From Winogradskyella eckloniae (GTDB lineage: Bacteria; Bacteroidota; Bacteroidia; Flavobacteriales; Flavobacteriaceae), in the NCBI RefSeq assembly GCF_013249045.1, contig NZ_JABRWP010000001.1, forward strand, positions 124,001 through 188,000: 64,000 nucleotides of DNA, read 5' to 3'. The notes beneath the pieces are model-generated. The model was not told where the DNA came from, ran no database searches, and worked only from the letters and a program-made list of their open reading frames with translations. Shown in pieces: positions 44,414-53,720 of this stretch. A program made the position numbers and the translations under genes. Each line of letters opens with the position of its first letter. The first letter of the stretch is position 1.

Positions 44414-45250
44414 TTATTTTTTTTCGTAAATTTTAGTCACTAAAATTTCTACACGTCTATCTAATTCTGGTTCACCTCCTAATGGAAATTTACGTCGCAT
44501 TCCGGCAAATTTCATTCTGTAAGGTTTTACACCTGCTTTCACTAAATAATCATATATGTATTTGGCGCGAGCCATAGAAAGATTTCGTTTTTTAGTTTTA
44601 CGATCAATAGCATCTCTTGTACCTTCTGTACAACACACATGGCCTTCTATTGTAAAATAAACATTAGTACGTTCAACTAAAACTTCTGCAATGCCGTCTA
44701 GCACTAATTTAGATTCTTTGGTTAAATAACTATAGCCAGTTCTAAACAATAAGTTTTCTAATAAAATTTTATCGCCTTCTTTTAATTCACCCTTTAAAAT
44801 ATCTTTAGTATTAGGTTTTTCGGGCTTTTCTTCTACAGGTTTTGGAGGATAAACTGGTGTTACAATAATTTCAACTTTACGGTTTAGTCCTCTTATTTTA
44901 CTAAGATTTTCTTCGTGAATTACATTAACTAAAATTTCACCTTTACCATCTACATTGGTAATTACAGATTCATCAAACTCATTGTTAGAAAATACTTTTT
45001 TTATAGATTCTGCTCTGTTTTGAGATAATACAAGATTATAATTATCACTTCCTCTATCATCTGTAAAACCGTAAATAGATATTTTTGCAATATCAATATC
45101 TTCAATTTCAGTTAAAAAGAGTAATAATCTACTGTGTTCTGTTTCTGGAATTTCGTGTTTATCAGTGTCAAAATAAACCTCATGTTTCAATTCTTCTTGG
45201 GAAAAAGAGAGTTGAACGCATAACATCAAAAAGATAACTAGGGACTTCAT
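44414..45250 (-). CDS. Exported protein with two tandem OmpA-like domains
   Basis: 278 aa with a signal peptide (1-17, ending SFSQ). Two peptidoglycan-binding OmpA-like domains in a row: residues 20-130 (GFTDDRGSDNYNLVLSQNRAESIKKV) and 160-278 (IEGHVCCTEGT then LSMARAKYIYDYLVKAGV and DRRVEILV), joined by a Pro-rich linker. There is no N-terminal beta-barrel, so it probably bridges peptidoglycan without spanning the membrane. An adjacent Cys pair sits in the second domain. Convergent with the acetyltransferase gene 12 bp away. Confidence 0.85.
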   Translation of the reverse strand: MKSLVIFLMLCVQLSFSQEELKHEVYFDTDKHEIPETEHSRLLLFLTEIEDIDIAKISIYGFTDDRGSDNYNLVLSQNRAESIKKVFSNNEFDESVITNVDGKGEILVNVIHEENLSKIRGLNRKVEIIVTPVYPPKPVEEKPEKPNTKDILKGELKEGDKILLENLLFRTGYSYLTKESKLVLDGIAEVLVERTNVYFTIEGHVCCTEGTRDAIDRKTKKRNLSMARAKYIYDYLVKAGVKPYRMKFAGMRRKFPLGGEPELDRRVEILVTKIYEKK

Positions 45251-45313
45251 TTAATAATAATTTTCTTACTTACAGAAAATGTTTATGACGCTAAATATAG
45301 AAAAAAATTACGT

Positions 45314-46948
45314 TTATCTCAAAATACCAGCGTATTGTGATGGATTGTTAAGTATATTTAATGCCTTTTTTATTTCATTATTGTGAATTAAATAATAGCT
45401 ATATAATCCTTCACTATAAAAATAACGTTTAATAATTTCGTCTGTAAGTAATGTTTTTAATTGTGTTTTATTGTCATCAATAGCATTAGATTTGTATGCT
45501 AATAGTGCTGCAGTTAAATCATTAAATTCTGAATTAATTGCAGTATCTAATTCTTCTTCTTTTGCTACATTAATGGCATTTGTTAAGGCTTTTTCGGTTT
45601 TAGTTTCAAAATTAAAACCGCTTGTTTTTATATAGTCTTTAAATTTTTTAAATTCTGAATCTGATAATTCAAACGTCTTTAAATCGTTAACACTGTTATT
45701 ATAATAATAGCGTGTTGCATAGTTAAAAATTAAGTTTTCATTAGATATAGCCTTAGAAATTGGTGTTTGTTTAGCAAATTCTACTTCAATATCTGGTTGT
45801 ACGCCTCCACCATCAAATACGTTTCTTCCATTTTTGGTTTTAAATGCATTGTAATTTTCTTGTTTGGTACGTGTTGCATTACCATTTTCGTCTCTATTCC
45901 AATAGTCTAAAGCTTGTATACAGCGACCTGAAGGTGTATAGTATCTAGAAATTGTTATTTTCATTTGGGTACCATAGGTTAAAGGTTTAGGGCGTTGTAC
46001 TAATCCTTTTCCAAAACTTCTTGTACCTACCACAACAGCTCTATCCATATCTTGTAAGGCACCAGAAACTATTTCACTTGCTGACGCGCTTTTTCCATCT
46101 ATTAATACTACGAGTGGAATTTCTGTATCAATAGGTTCGCGTTTGGTGTAATAGGTTTTATTATATTTTTTCACTTTAGACTTGGTCGTTACCACCAATT
46201 GATCTTTTGGTACAAAAATATTGGTAACATTTACCGCTTCATGTAGTAAACCACCAGGATTACCTCTTAGATCTAAAATAAGTTGTGTTGCACCTTGATT
46301 TTTTAAGGCTTTAATTGCTCTAATTGTTTCAGAAGAAGCTTTAGCATTAAATTTTCTAAGAACCACATAGCCTGTCTTTTCATCTACCATTGCATAATGA
46401 GGAACCGCTTTTATTTCTAAAGATTCTCTTATGATTTTTACTGTATTTGTTTTTCCTTGACGTTTATATGTAATAGAAACTTCCGTACCTGCAGCGCCAA
46501 GTAATAAGTTGGCTGCATCATCTTTAAAATCGGCCACTATAACTTTGTCTACTTGAATGATTTCATCGCCTGCTTTTAGTCCTGCTTTATCTGCTGCATA
46601 ATTTTGATAAGGTTCTACAATCACTAATTTATCTTTTAGCGTTAAAACTTTAGCACCAATACCTGTATAATCTCCAGCATTATTAATTCTAGAGGCTTCT
46701 ACATCTTGTTCGTTATAAAATTGAGTATAAGGATCTAAATCATCTAACATACTTTTAATGGCAGTATCCATTAAACTACCAGGATTGGTTTCATCAACAT
46801 AATTCATGTTAATTTCCTTAAATAAGGTTGTAAATATTTCTATCTGTTTGGCAATTTCAAAGAAATCATTTTTGAATGCAGTTGTACCAAAAAATAGGAG
46901 TACAGCTAATGCTGGAAATAGTATGTTTTTACGTAACATTTTTTTCAT
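45314..46948 (-). CDS. S41 family C-terminal processing peptidase
   Basis: 544 aa, exported (hydrophobic segment 8-25). PDZ domain about 88-175 (GIGAKVLTLKDKLVIVEPYQNYAADKAGL split across it) and S41 catalytic core: Ser289 in GKSASASE, Lys314 in SFGKGLVQ, Gln318. The 25-residue Ser-Lys spacing fits the Ser/Lys dyad of Prc/CtpA. LDLRGNPGGLLHEAV precedes it. A 200-residue helical C-terminal domain follows. It lies 60 bp after rnpA on the same strand. Confidence 0.94.
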   Translation of the reverse strand: MKKMLRKNILFPALAVLLFFGTTAFKNDFFEIAKQIEIFTTLFKEINMNYVDETNPGSLMDTAIKSMLDDLDPYTQFYNEQDVEASRINNAGDYTGIGAKVLTLKDKLVIVEPYQNYAADKAGLKAGDEIIQVDKVIVADFKDDAANLLLGAAGTEVSITYKRQGKTNTVKIIRESLEIKAVPHYAMVDEKTGYVVLRKFNAKASSETIRAIKALKNQGATQLILDLRGNPGGLLHEAVNVTNIFVPKDQLVVTTKSKVKKYNKTYYTKREPIDTEIPLVVLIDGKSASASEIVSGALQDMDRAVVVGTRSFGKGLVQRPKPLTYGTQMKITISRYYTPSGRCIQALDYWNRDENGNATRTKQENYNAFKTKNGRNVFDGGGVQPDIEVEFAKQTPISKAISNENLIFNYATRYYYNNSVNDLKTFELSDSEFKKFKDYIKTSGFNFETKTEKALTNAINVAKEEELDTAINSEFNDLTAALLAYKSNAIDDNKTQLKTLLTDEIIKRYFYSEGLYSYYLIHNNEIKKALNILNNPSQYAGILR

Positions 46949-47008
46949 GTGTAAATTTTTATTTTCCTGTTGTCACTAAAACCTTTTTATATAAATAACA
47001 AGATGACA

Positions 47009-47383
47009 TTAGTTAGAAGTTTTGTCTTTAAATTTTTTGAACAACAATTTCATACTACCATTAAGTTTATCAAAAGTTGTGCCTTCTTTACTAAGATACA
47101 AAATCATAAACGCAAAAGACGTGGAACTATTGTTAAAATATAAGGGTTTATTTAGTCTATATGCTTCACGCAGTAAACGCTTTATTTGGTTTCTAGACAC
47201 GGCTGTTTTATGCAATCGCTTACTCACAGATACTCCTGTTTTGAGTAAAGAACCATCATCAAATTCAGTTTTGAGATATATAAGTTTTAGTGGATAGGCA
47301 GTTACGGCCTTTCCTTCTGTAAAAAGCTGTTCTATTAACTTTTTACTTTTAAGCTTATCTTTTTTTGAATATTTAAAGTTCAC
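47009..47383 (-). CDS. rnpA: Ribonuclease P protein component
   Basis: 124 aa. Family motif SRNQIKRLLREAYRLNK (RNR-type) plus TGVSVSKRLHKTAVSRNQ and the N-terminal KSKKLIEQLFTEGKA. It binds the RNase P RNA (not in the window) to process tRNA 5' ends. Unusually for bacteria as a whole, rpmH is not adjacent; an S41 peptidase gene follows instead. A -7 element lies upstream. Confidence 0.94.
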   Translation of the reverse strand: MNFKYSKKDKLKSKKLIEQLFTEGKAVTAYPLKLIYLKTEFDDGSLLKTGVSVSKRLHKTAVSRNQIKRLLREAYRLNKPLYFNNSSTSFAFMILYLSKEGTTFDKLNGSMKLLFKKFKDKTSN

Positions 47384-47402
47384 GCCTTATTGTCTAGTTT
47401 AA

Positions 47403-47410
47403 CAAAAATA
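47403..47410 (-). promoter_or_regulatory. TAnnTTTG (-7) promoter element for rnpA
   Basis: Minus strand reads TATTTTTG, 19 bp before the rnpA start codon. Confidence 0.4.
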
Positions 47411-47452
47411 GAATTGTATTTGTTACAAGCAACGATTTGGATTAATTATATT

Positions 47453-47480
47453 AAAAAACCATATCAAATGATATGGTCTT
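47453..47480 (-). terminator. Rho-independent terminator of the YiiG-like gene
   Basis: Stem ACCATATC / GATATGGT with a 4-nt loop; on the minus strand it is followed by TTTTTT. It separates this gene from rnpA. Confidence 0.8.
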
Positions 47481-47515
47481 AAATGGTTTATTAGATTATT
47501 TTTTGATGAATAGCC

Positions 47516-48502
47516 TTAGTTCATACGATTATAATAGGTGACTAAGTTACCGTATACTTTTCTTAATTTTAATGGTGAACCAGAAGCTGCAATTGAAGGA
47601 TGTGTTATGCCATAATCAAAATCATTCTTTTCAATTCGTTCTATTAATTGTCTTGTTTCTCTAATAAAAGAATTCCCTTCTCTGATAAAGGTTGGTAAAA
47701 AACTTTTTGCAATACTCGTTTTTCCAAATTCTTTTGTCTTTTGCGTTTCGTCTTTATTTTGCGATTCTAAGGCGTTGTGTACCGTTCTAAAATCAGCGAG
47801 TTTTGCTTTTAATTCTTTGATATCTATGGATTTTAAGTTTTCTCCATCTAAGTTACCAATGACATCAAATACCTGATCTGCTTTGTTTAATTCCATCATA
47901 AGGTTATATCTAATTAGCTCACCATTTTCTTTGTATTTATGAGCTTCAAATTCCTTAAGACTATTTTGTAATCCTTTAAAGTTAACGTACATAAGGTCAT
48001 AACTTTTATAGTAGTTTTCAAAAGCCTTTACAAGATCTTTATGTAAATCTTTACCTAGTGCAAAATCATCATCTTTATAGTCTTGTTTTTGATAGTATGA
48101 ATCTGCCTTATCTAAGGTAGTTTGTAAATACGTAGCATCTTTTAAAACTGCTTTCATTAAGTCATCTACTTCTTCAATTTCTGGGTATTGAGCAATTGCT
48201 TTTTCTAGTTTTTCTAGTTCAGAATTACTTAATGTGGTTACGCCTCCAATTCTTTTACTATTGGCAGATGGTCCTTTTTCGTAATCTGCCCATTTAAAAT
48301 ATCGCTCATAAGAATTGCCTACATTTTTATCAAAACGGTTCCCAAAGCCAATGTATATATTGTATTTATCTATAAATTCTTTGGTTTCAAATTTATTTAA
48401 GGTTTCAGCGCTGACGCGTTCTGTTGTGGCAGCTTTTTTCTCTTCATTACAACTGGTTACAATACTTAGTAAAACTAAACAGGATAATATTAATTTTTTC
48501 AT
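47516..48502 (-). CDS. YiiG family (DUF3829) lipoprotein
   Basis: 328 aa lipoprotein (SIVTSCNEE, Cys18). The body is helical and matches my recollection of DUF3829/YiiG: FIDKYNIYIGFGNRF near the start and a C-terminal FDYGITHPSIAASGSPLKLRKVYGNLVTYYN. Function unknown. Monocistronic, between two terminators. Confidence 0.82.
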   Translation of the reverse strand: MKKLILSCLVLLSIVTSCNEEKKAATTERVSAETLNKFETKEFIDKYNIYIGFGNRFDKNVGNSYERYFKWADYEKGPSANSKRIGGVTTLSNSELEKLEKAIAQYPEIEEVDDLMKAVLKDATYLQTTLDKADSYYQKQDYKDDDFALGKDLHKDLVKAFENYYKSYDLMYVNFKGLQNSLKEFEAHKYKENGELIRYNLMMELNKADQVFDVIGNLDGENLKSIDIKELKAKLADFRTVHNALESQNKDETQKTKEFGKTSIAKSFLPTFIREGNSFIRETRQLIERIEKNDFDYGITHPSIAASGSPLKLRKVYGNLVTYYNRMN

Positions 48503-48598
48503 GGTTTTTATAGTGTTAATTACAGTGTAAAATTAATTGTAATACAAAGTCTACTAATAAGCTAGAATGGCGATTTTGGTATCCCAAAATTCAGGGAT

Positions 48599-48632
48599 AA
48601 AAAAACCTCATCGTTATGTGATGAGGTTCTTT
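48599..48632 (-). terminator. Rho-independent terminator of the M1 peptidase gene
   Basis: CCTCATC / GATGAGG stem extended by AA/TT with a 7-nt loop; on the minus strand a T-run follows. It lies 22 bp past the gene end. Confidence 0.8.
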
Positions 48633-48654
48633 AATTTGAAGTATGTTTTTGAAA

Positions 48655-50457
48655 TTAGTTTATGGTCAACGTGTTATTTTCTCGTTTCACATCTGCCATC
48701 ATTTGAGAGGCATCAATCTCTACCGATTTTACTTCTTTATGTGTTGTGAAAGAATACGTTGGCATTGCCCAAGCCCAATCTTTAATAATTGTCGCTGAGG
48801 TTGGTTTTTCGCCGCGCATCATTTGTAAAGGAATATAAAATTCTTCTGTTGTACCATCTACATAAGTGACTGAAAGGTCTATAGGCATTGGCATTAAACC
48901 AATACGTTCTAGTGTAATTGTGTTAGTTTCTATTGCGTTTACCGCATAATCAATAGTATTTGTAGTTTGTGCAAAATCTATAAAATACCAATCGAGTTCA
49001 AAATCTGTTATGCGTTCTGCAGTACGTATGATATCAAATGGTTTTGGATGCTTAAATGAAAAATTATCAAAATAAGATTTAATCGTTTTATCTAAATTAT
49101 CTTTACCTATTACATAGCCCAATTGTGCTAAAAAAACAGCACCTTTATTATACGCAGCAGCACCATATACTTGATTAAATTGATACCTATCTGAATGTGT
49201 GGTTAACGGTTGTTCGTACCCAGAATTAGCTAAACCGATATAACCCTTATAGGTACGTGCAAGAGGATTAGGGTTTTTATCATCTTTAAGAGCATTCATC
49301 GCTAAGGTTGATATATAGGTTGTAAAACCTTCATCCATCCACTCATGTTTGGTTTCGTTAGAGGCTAATAAAAATTGAAACCATGTATGTGCTAACTCAT
49401 GTGCTGTAACACCTAATAAGCTGCCGTATTTACGTTTTCCGGTAATTAGTGTACACATGGCATATTCCATTCCGCCATCACCACCTTGTATTACTGAATA
49501 TTGGTCGTATGGATATTTACCTACGTTTTCACTAAAGAAATCCATTAGCATAGCTGTTTCTGCCGGAAGTTTTTTCCAATTGTCTAAATACTCTTGCTCT
49601 AAATCTTTTTTATAATAGAAATGAAGCATGGGACCATTTGGCATTTGTAGTGTATCATGTATAAAATCTGGATCTGCAGCCCAAGTAAAATCATGCACAT
49701 TTGGTGCTAAAAAATGATGCGTTTTCTTTCCTGATTTTTTTGTTGGTTCGCCTTGTAGATAACCTGTTCCACCAACCACATAATCTTTATCTATGGTTAA
49801 TTTTACATCAAAATTTCCCCATACACCATGGAACTCTCTTCCTATGTACGGATCTGCATGCCATCCTTCGTCATCATATTCTGCTAATTTAGGATACCAT
49901 TGCGACATAGATAAAGCGACACCTTCAGCGTTATCTCTTCCAGAACGACGAATCTGAATTGGTACTTGCGCATCAAAATCCATATCAAAAGTTACTTTTT
50001 CACCAGGTTGTATAGGTTGGCTTAGTTTTACTTCTAAAACAGTACCAACGGTTTCATAACTAATAGCGGTTCCATTTTGTTTTAGAGAATTAACTTTAAT
50101 ATAGCCAATCTCATTGGGTTGAAGCTTACTAATACGATCACTAATTTTTGGACTAGGATCTTTTATGGTAAGCGAGCGTACATCCATTTCACTTCCTGGT
50201 TGAAATGCATTAAAATACAAATGGTAATACACGCGGTTGAGTACATCTGGAGAATTATTAGTATAAACCAATTTTTGCTTACCCTTATATTGGTGATTTT
50301 TGACATTCATATCTATTTCCATAGTATAGTCTACATGTTGCTGCCAATAACTTTGAGTAAGGTTAGGAGATGCTGTTATATTTTCGGTTATAGGATTTGA
50401 TGCACCACAAGCTGTAAAAAGGACTAGTGAAAAAAGGCTAACTAAGAAATGTCTCAT
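48655..50457 (-). CDS. M1 family metallopeptidase, lipoprotein
   Basis: 600 aa lipoprotein (FTACGAS, Cys17). N-terminal beta-sandwich domain to about 235, then the catalytic domain with HELAH at 353-357 and the third zinc ligand Glu376 in WMDEGF (HExxH-x18-E). The aminopeptidase exopeptidase motif GxMEN reads GGMEY (GGDGGMEYAMC, about 326-335), a variant seen in related Bacteroidota enzymes. It probably trims peptides in the periplasm or on the outer membrane for nutrition. Confidence 0.93.
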   Translation of the reverse strand: MRHFLVSLFSLVLFTACGASNPITENITASPNLTQSYWQQHVDYTMEIDMNVKNHQYKGKQKLVYTNNSPDVLNRVYYHLYFNAFQPGSEMDVRSLTIKDPSPKISDRISKLQPNEIGYIKVNSLKQNGTAISYETVGTVLEVKLSQPIQPGEKVTFDMDFDAQVPIQIRRSGRDNAEGVALSMSQWYPKLAEYDDEGWHADPYIGREFHGVWGNFDVKLTIDKDYVVGGTGYLQGEPTKKSGKKTHHFLAPNVHDFTWAADPDFIHDTLQMPNGPMLHFYYKKDLEQEYLDNWKKLPAETAMLMDFFSENVGKYPYDQYSVIQGGDGGMEYAMCTLITGKRKYGSLLGVTAHELAHTWFQFLLASNETKHEWMDEGFTTYISTLAMNALKDDKNPNPLARTYKGYIGLANSGYEQPLTTHSDRYQFNQVYGAAAYNKGAVFLAQLGYVIGKDNLDKTIKSYFDNFSFKHPKPFDIIRTAERITDFELDWYFIDFAQTTNTIDYAVNAIETNTITLERIGLMPMPIDLSVTYVDGTTEEFYIPLQMMRGEKPTSATIIKDWAWAMPTYSFTTHKEVKSVEIDASQMMADVKRENNTLTIN

Positions 50458-50566
50458 AAAACTTGATTTAATTAGAAACTATTATTTATTGATATTAAAC
50501 GAAAATGAGTTACTAAGTCATTACAACTTAATAACTCATTTTACAGGATTATAATGGACGTATTAA

Positions 50567-52165
50567 CTACATTTTTGAAGCTAATATTAACGCGTTATAA
50601 GCGTTTACAATACGTCCTGTTTTAGATAATTCTGAAAAGGATTTTATATTAGAAGCATCACCACCTACAACAACTTTAGTCGTTAAAGGTAAACCAGATT
50701 CTAAGATCACTTGTTTTACCTGTGCAGCTGATAATTTAGGATAATAAGAACGTACTAAAGCAGCAACACCAGCAACAGCAGGTGAAGCCATAGATGTTCC
50801 GCTTATACTTTTATATTCGTTTTCTGGGAAAGTAGAATAGATGCCAGAACCTGGAGCAAAGACGTCAACATTCTTCTTTCCGTAATTAGAAAATCCTGAA
50901 ACCATTTTAGATCCATATTTAGAGGTTAAAGAACCTACTCTAATATACGTGTTAGAGACCTCAACAAAATCTACATTATCATCAGGAAAATTAGGTTCTA
51001 CATCAATATTTTCGCTAGAGTTACCTGCAGCATGTACAAAAACCACATCGTTATCTGATGCATATTTAATAGCATCTCTTACCCATTCTGAATGTGGAGA
51101 AAAAGACTTACCAAAACTTCCGTTTATTACTTGTGCACCATTATCTACGGCATATCGTATAGCTAAAGCGACATCTTTATCGTATTCATCGCCATTTGGT
51201 ACAGCTCTAATAGACATTATTTCTACATTGTTAGCAACACCATTTGCACCTAAACCATTGTTGCGTTCTGCAGCAATAATACCAGCAACGTGTGTACCAT
51301 GTGATTCTGATTTTTTAACAGGCTTCACGTTTCCGTTACCATAACCAGTATCTGATAAGTTGTTAATATCATCTCCAGTTTTACGACCAGAGAAATTTTT
51401 ATTTAAATTAAAATTTAAACGCTCATTGATACTCTCTAATGCATTGTTAATTTCTACATTAGCGTCTGCCAAAGATAAACCATTAGCATTCATTTGATTT
51501 GCAATTTGAATGGCTTGAGATAGCGATTCATCTTCCGTTTTTATAGCATTGACTTCTTCAAGTGTATAGTCACTTTTACCTAAATGTTTAGTAAGCGTTT
51601 CATGAGCGCCACTCACGGCTTGTGCTATTTGGTCGTACTGTGCTTTACGACCAGACCATAATTGGTAATCTTTATCATATTGCGCTTGTGCAGCCGCATA
51701 GCTAGGATTAGACGTGTCTCCAGACGCAATAATTCTTACAAATTCTAATTGCTCATCATAGGCATCACCTAAAAAATTCCAACCATGAACGTCGTCTACA
51801 TAACCATTTTTATCATCATCAATTCCATTGTTTGGTTTTTCTCCTTTGTTGGTCCAAAGTACACCATCTAAATCTTCATGATCAATATCAATACCAGAAT
51901 CGATAACAGCAACAATAACTGTTTTTCCTTTTTTGTTATTAATGATTTCAGCGTAAGCTTTATCTACACTCATACCAGGAATTGTATCTTTTACAAGATC
52001 TAAGTGTCCCCAATTTTCTTTTTCAGCATCAGTTAATGCCGTAACTTTTAATGGTGATGTGTCAATATTTTCAATTGGAGTAGAAATAATATCTCCTGTA
52101 CCACAGCCTAGAAATAAGGTTCCTGTAAATCCTAAATAGGCAATTAATTTGTAGTTAAATTTCAT
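50567..52165 (-). CDS. S8 (subtilisin-like) serine peptidase, lipoprotein
   Basis: 532 aa lipoprotein (LFLGCGT, Cys21). The catalytic triad is complete: Asp89 in AVIDSGID, His289 in SHGTHVAG, Ser458 in SGTSMASP, with oxyanion Asn382 in AAGNSS. Between Asp and His lies an insertion of about 150 residues, largely helical and rich in Ala, Gln and Asn. Normal subtilases have a short loop there. There is no T9SS tail. It lies 22 bp downstream of the MBL hydrolase gene on the same strand. Confidence 0.94.
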   Translation of the reverse strand: MKFNYKLIAYLGFTGTLFLGCGTGDIISTPIENIDTSPLKVTALTDAEKENWGHLDLVKDTIPGMSVDKAYAEIINNKKGKTVIVAVIDSGIDIDHEDLDGVLWTNKGEKPNNGIDDDKNGYVDDVHGWNFLGDAYDEQLEFVRIIASGDTSNPSYAAAQAQYDKDYQLWSGRKAQYDQIAQAVSGAHETLTKHLGKSDYTLEEVNAIKTEDESLSQAIQIANQMNANGLSLADANVEINNALESINERLNFNLNKNFSGRKTGDDINNLSDTGYGNGNVKPVKKSESHGTHVAGIIAAERNNGLGANGVANNVEIMSIRAVPNGDEYDKDVALAIRYAVDNGAQVINGSFGKSFSPHSEWVRDAIKYASDNDVVFVHAAGNSSENIDVEPNFPDDNVDFVEVSNTYIRVGSLTSKYGSKMVSGFSNYGKKNVDVFAPGSGIYSTFPENEYKSISGTSMASPAVAGVAALVRSYYPKLSAAQVKQVILESGLPLTTKVVVGGDASNIKSFSELSKTGRIVNAYNALILASKM

Positions 52166-52187
52166 TTTTTTTTTAATGTTTAAAGCT

Positions 52188-53048
52188 TTAGTTAAATAGT
52201 GTGTTAGTTGTAAATGTTTCGTTAAGTCTTACACCTTTTTCGGTGTGTTTAACCGTAATAATTTCATTATGGGCATCATGTTCTAAAAATAGATAGAAAT
52301 TGTGATCTGCTGCCATGTTCAAAAATAATTCTTTTTCGTCTAATGTTAACAAAGGTCTTGTATCATATCCCATTACAAATGGAAGTGGTAAGTGACCAAC
52401 TGTAGGTAATAAATCTGCCATAAAACAAATGGTTTTTCCTTTGTATTGTATCATCGGAATCATTTGTTTTTCTGTGTGGCCATTGGCAAAGAATATATCA
52501 AATCCTAATGCCGAATTTTTTAATATGTTTTTTTCAGGAACGTCAGTAAATTTTAATTGACCACAAGCTTCCATAGGTAAAATGTTTTCTTTTAAAAATG
52601 AAGCTACCTCACGTCTGTTCGGTTCTGTTGCCCATTTCCAATGTTCAGAATTGCTCCAAAAATGTGCATTTTTAAAAGCAGGTTCGTAACCTGTTCGGTC
52701 TTTGTTCCATTGAATACTTCCTCCACAATGATCAAAATGAAGATGCGTCATAAAAACATCAGTAATATCGTCTCTGTGAAATCCGTATTGGGCTAAAGAA
52801 CTATCAATACTAGCATCACCATATAAAAAATAATAGCCATAAAACTTATCACTTTGTTTATTTCCCATACCTGTATCTATGAGAATAAGCCGATTTCCGT
52901 CTTCAATAAGTAAGCATCGTGCTGCAATATCTATCATGTTATTATTATCTGCCGGATTTGTACGTTGCCATAATGATTTGGGTACAACACCAAACATAGC
53001 ACCACCATCTAGTTTAAAGTTTCCGGCATTAATAGGATATAATTGCAT
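52188..53048 (-). CDS. Metallo-beta-lactamase fold hydrolase (lactonase-like)
   Basis: 286 aa from the start chosen at 53048 (MQLYPIN), because the upstream in-frame Met (53075) adds residues without family match. Zinc motif THLHFDHCGG (HxHxDH), then the LIDTGMGNK strand before it and an NGHTEKQM histidine later. The overall layout resembles AHL lactonases and related hydrolases. Cytoplasmic, no signal. Substrate unknown; a quorum-quenching role is possible but not shown. Confidence 0.88.
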   Translation of the reverse strand: MQLYPINAGNFKLDGGAMFGVVPKSLWQRTNPADNNNMIDIAARCLLIEDGNRLILIDTGMGNKQSDKFYGYYFLYGDASIDSSLAQYGFHRDDITDVFMTHLHFDHCGGSIQWNKDRTGYEPAFKNAHFWSNSEHWKWATEPNRREVASFLKENILPMEACGQLKFTDVPEKNILKNSALGFDIFFANGHTEKQMIPMIQYKGKTICFMADLLPTVGHLPLPFVMGYDTRPLLTLDEKELFLNMAADHNFYLFLEHDAHNEIITVKHTEKGVRLNETFTTNTLFN

Positions 53049-53218
53049 GTAAATAAATATTGTAAAGTCTTGCAAATTACTAAAAGCGCTAAAACTAATT
53101 GTTGTTAGTTACAATTAATTATAGCATTTTTAACAAAATAGGGATTTGTTATCTATAATCTCATAGAAAAATAATTACATTTAGGGCTAGGATCTCCTCA
53201 AACAGAATTTTAAACAGT

Positions 53219-53548
53219 ATGTCAAAATCTAAAAAAAACAATTTATTAAATTTTGGGCGCGACTTTAATCCAGATCAAAAAGTAATTTTAAGAGATTATT
53301 TAGCTATAGAACGTACACGTTTGGCAAATGAACGTACCCTCTTATCATATATTCGCTCTTCTCTGTATTTGTTATTAGGAGCTATTGCACTTTATCAACT
53401 GAAAGAATTTGCAAATTTTGAATATCTAGCCCTTGTAGCGCTCGTTTTTTGTGTCATTTTTTTTATCATAGGTGTGTATAGATTTACACTTTTAAAAAGA
53501 AGTTTAAAGAAACTGTATTATAATGCTGAGCAAAATAAGAAGCATTAA
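53219..53548 (+). CDS. DUF202 family inner-membrane protein
   Basis: 109 aa. Conserved DUF202 start IERTRLANERTLLSYIRSSLYLL followed by two transmembrane helices (about residues 45-60 and 65-88) and a short basic tail. Function unknown. 172 bp upstream of the antiporter gene on the same strand. Confidence 0.9.
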   Translation: MSKSKKNNLLNFGRDFNPDQKVILRDYLAIERTRLANERTLLSYIRSSLYLLLGAIALYQLKEFANFEYLALVALVFCVIFFIIGVYRFTLLKRSLKKLYYNAEQNKKH

Positions 53549-53592
53549 TACTAAAAAACAGACCTAAGTTTAAGATTTTAAACAAGGTTTAA

Positions 53593-53656
53593 ACCTATAG
53601 TTAGCTGTTCGGTTAAATGCCTTTAAAGCACTTATCATTTTAAAAGGCATATAGGT
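53593..53656 (+). promoter_or_regulatory. Nested stem structure upstream of the antiporter gene
   Basis: Outer arms ACCTAT (53593-53598) and ATAGGT (53651-53656) enclose inner arms ATGCCTTT (53617-53624) and AAAGGCAT (53643-53650). The two right arms are directly joined. No T-tract follows, so a structured leader is as likely as the end of the DUF202 transcript. Confidence 0.35.
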
Positions 53657-53720
53657 ATTAAAGTATTAAGAGCACTTTAATAATTATATATATTTAGTAT
53701 TTTCACAAAAAATGTAATAA

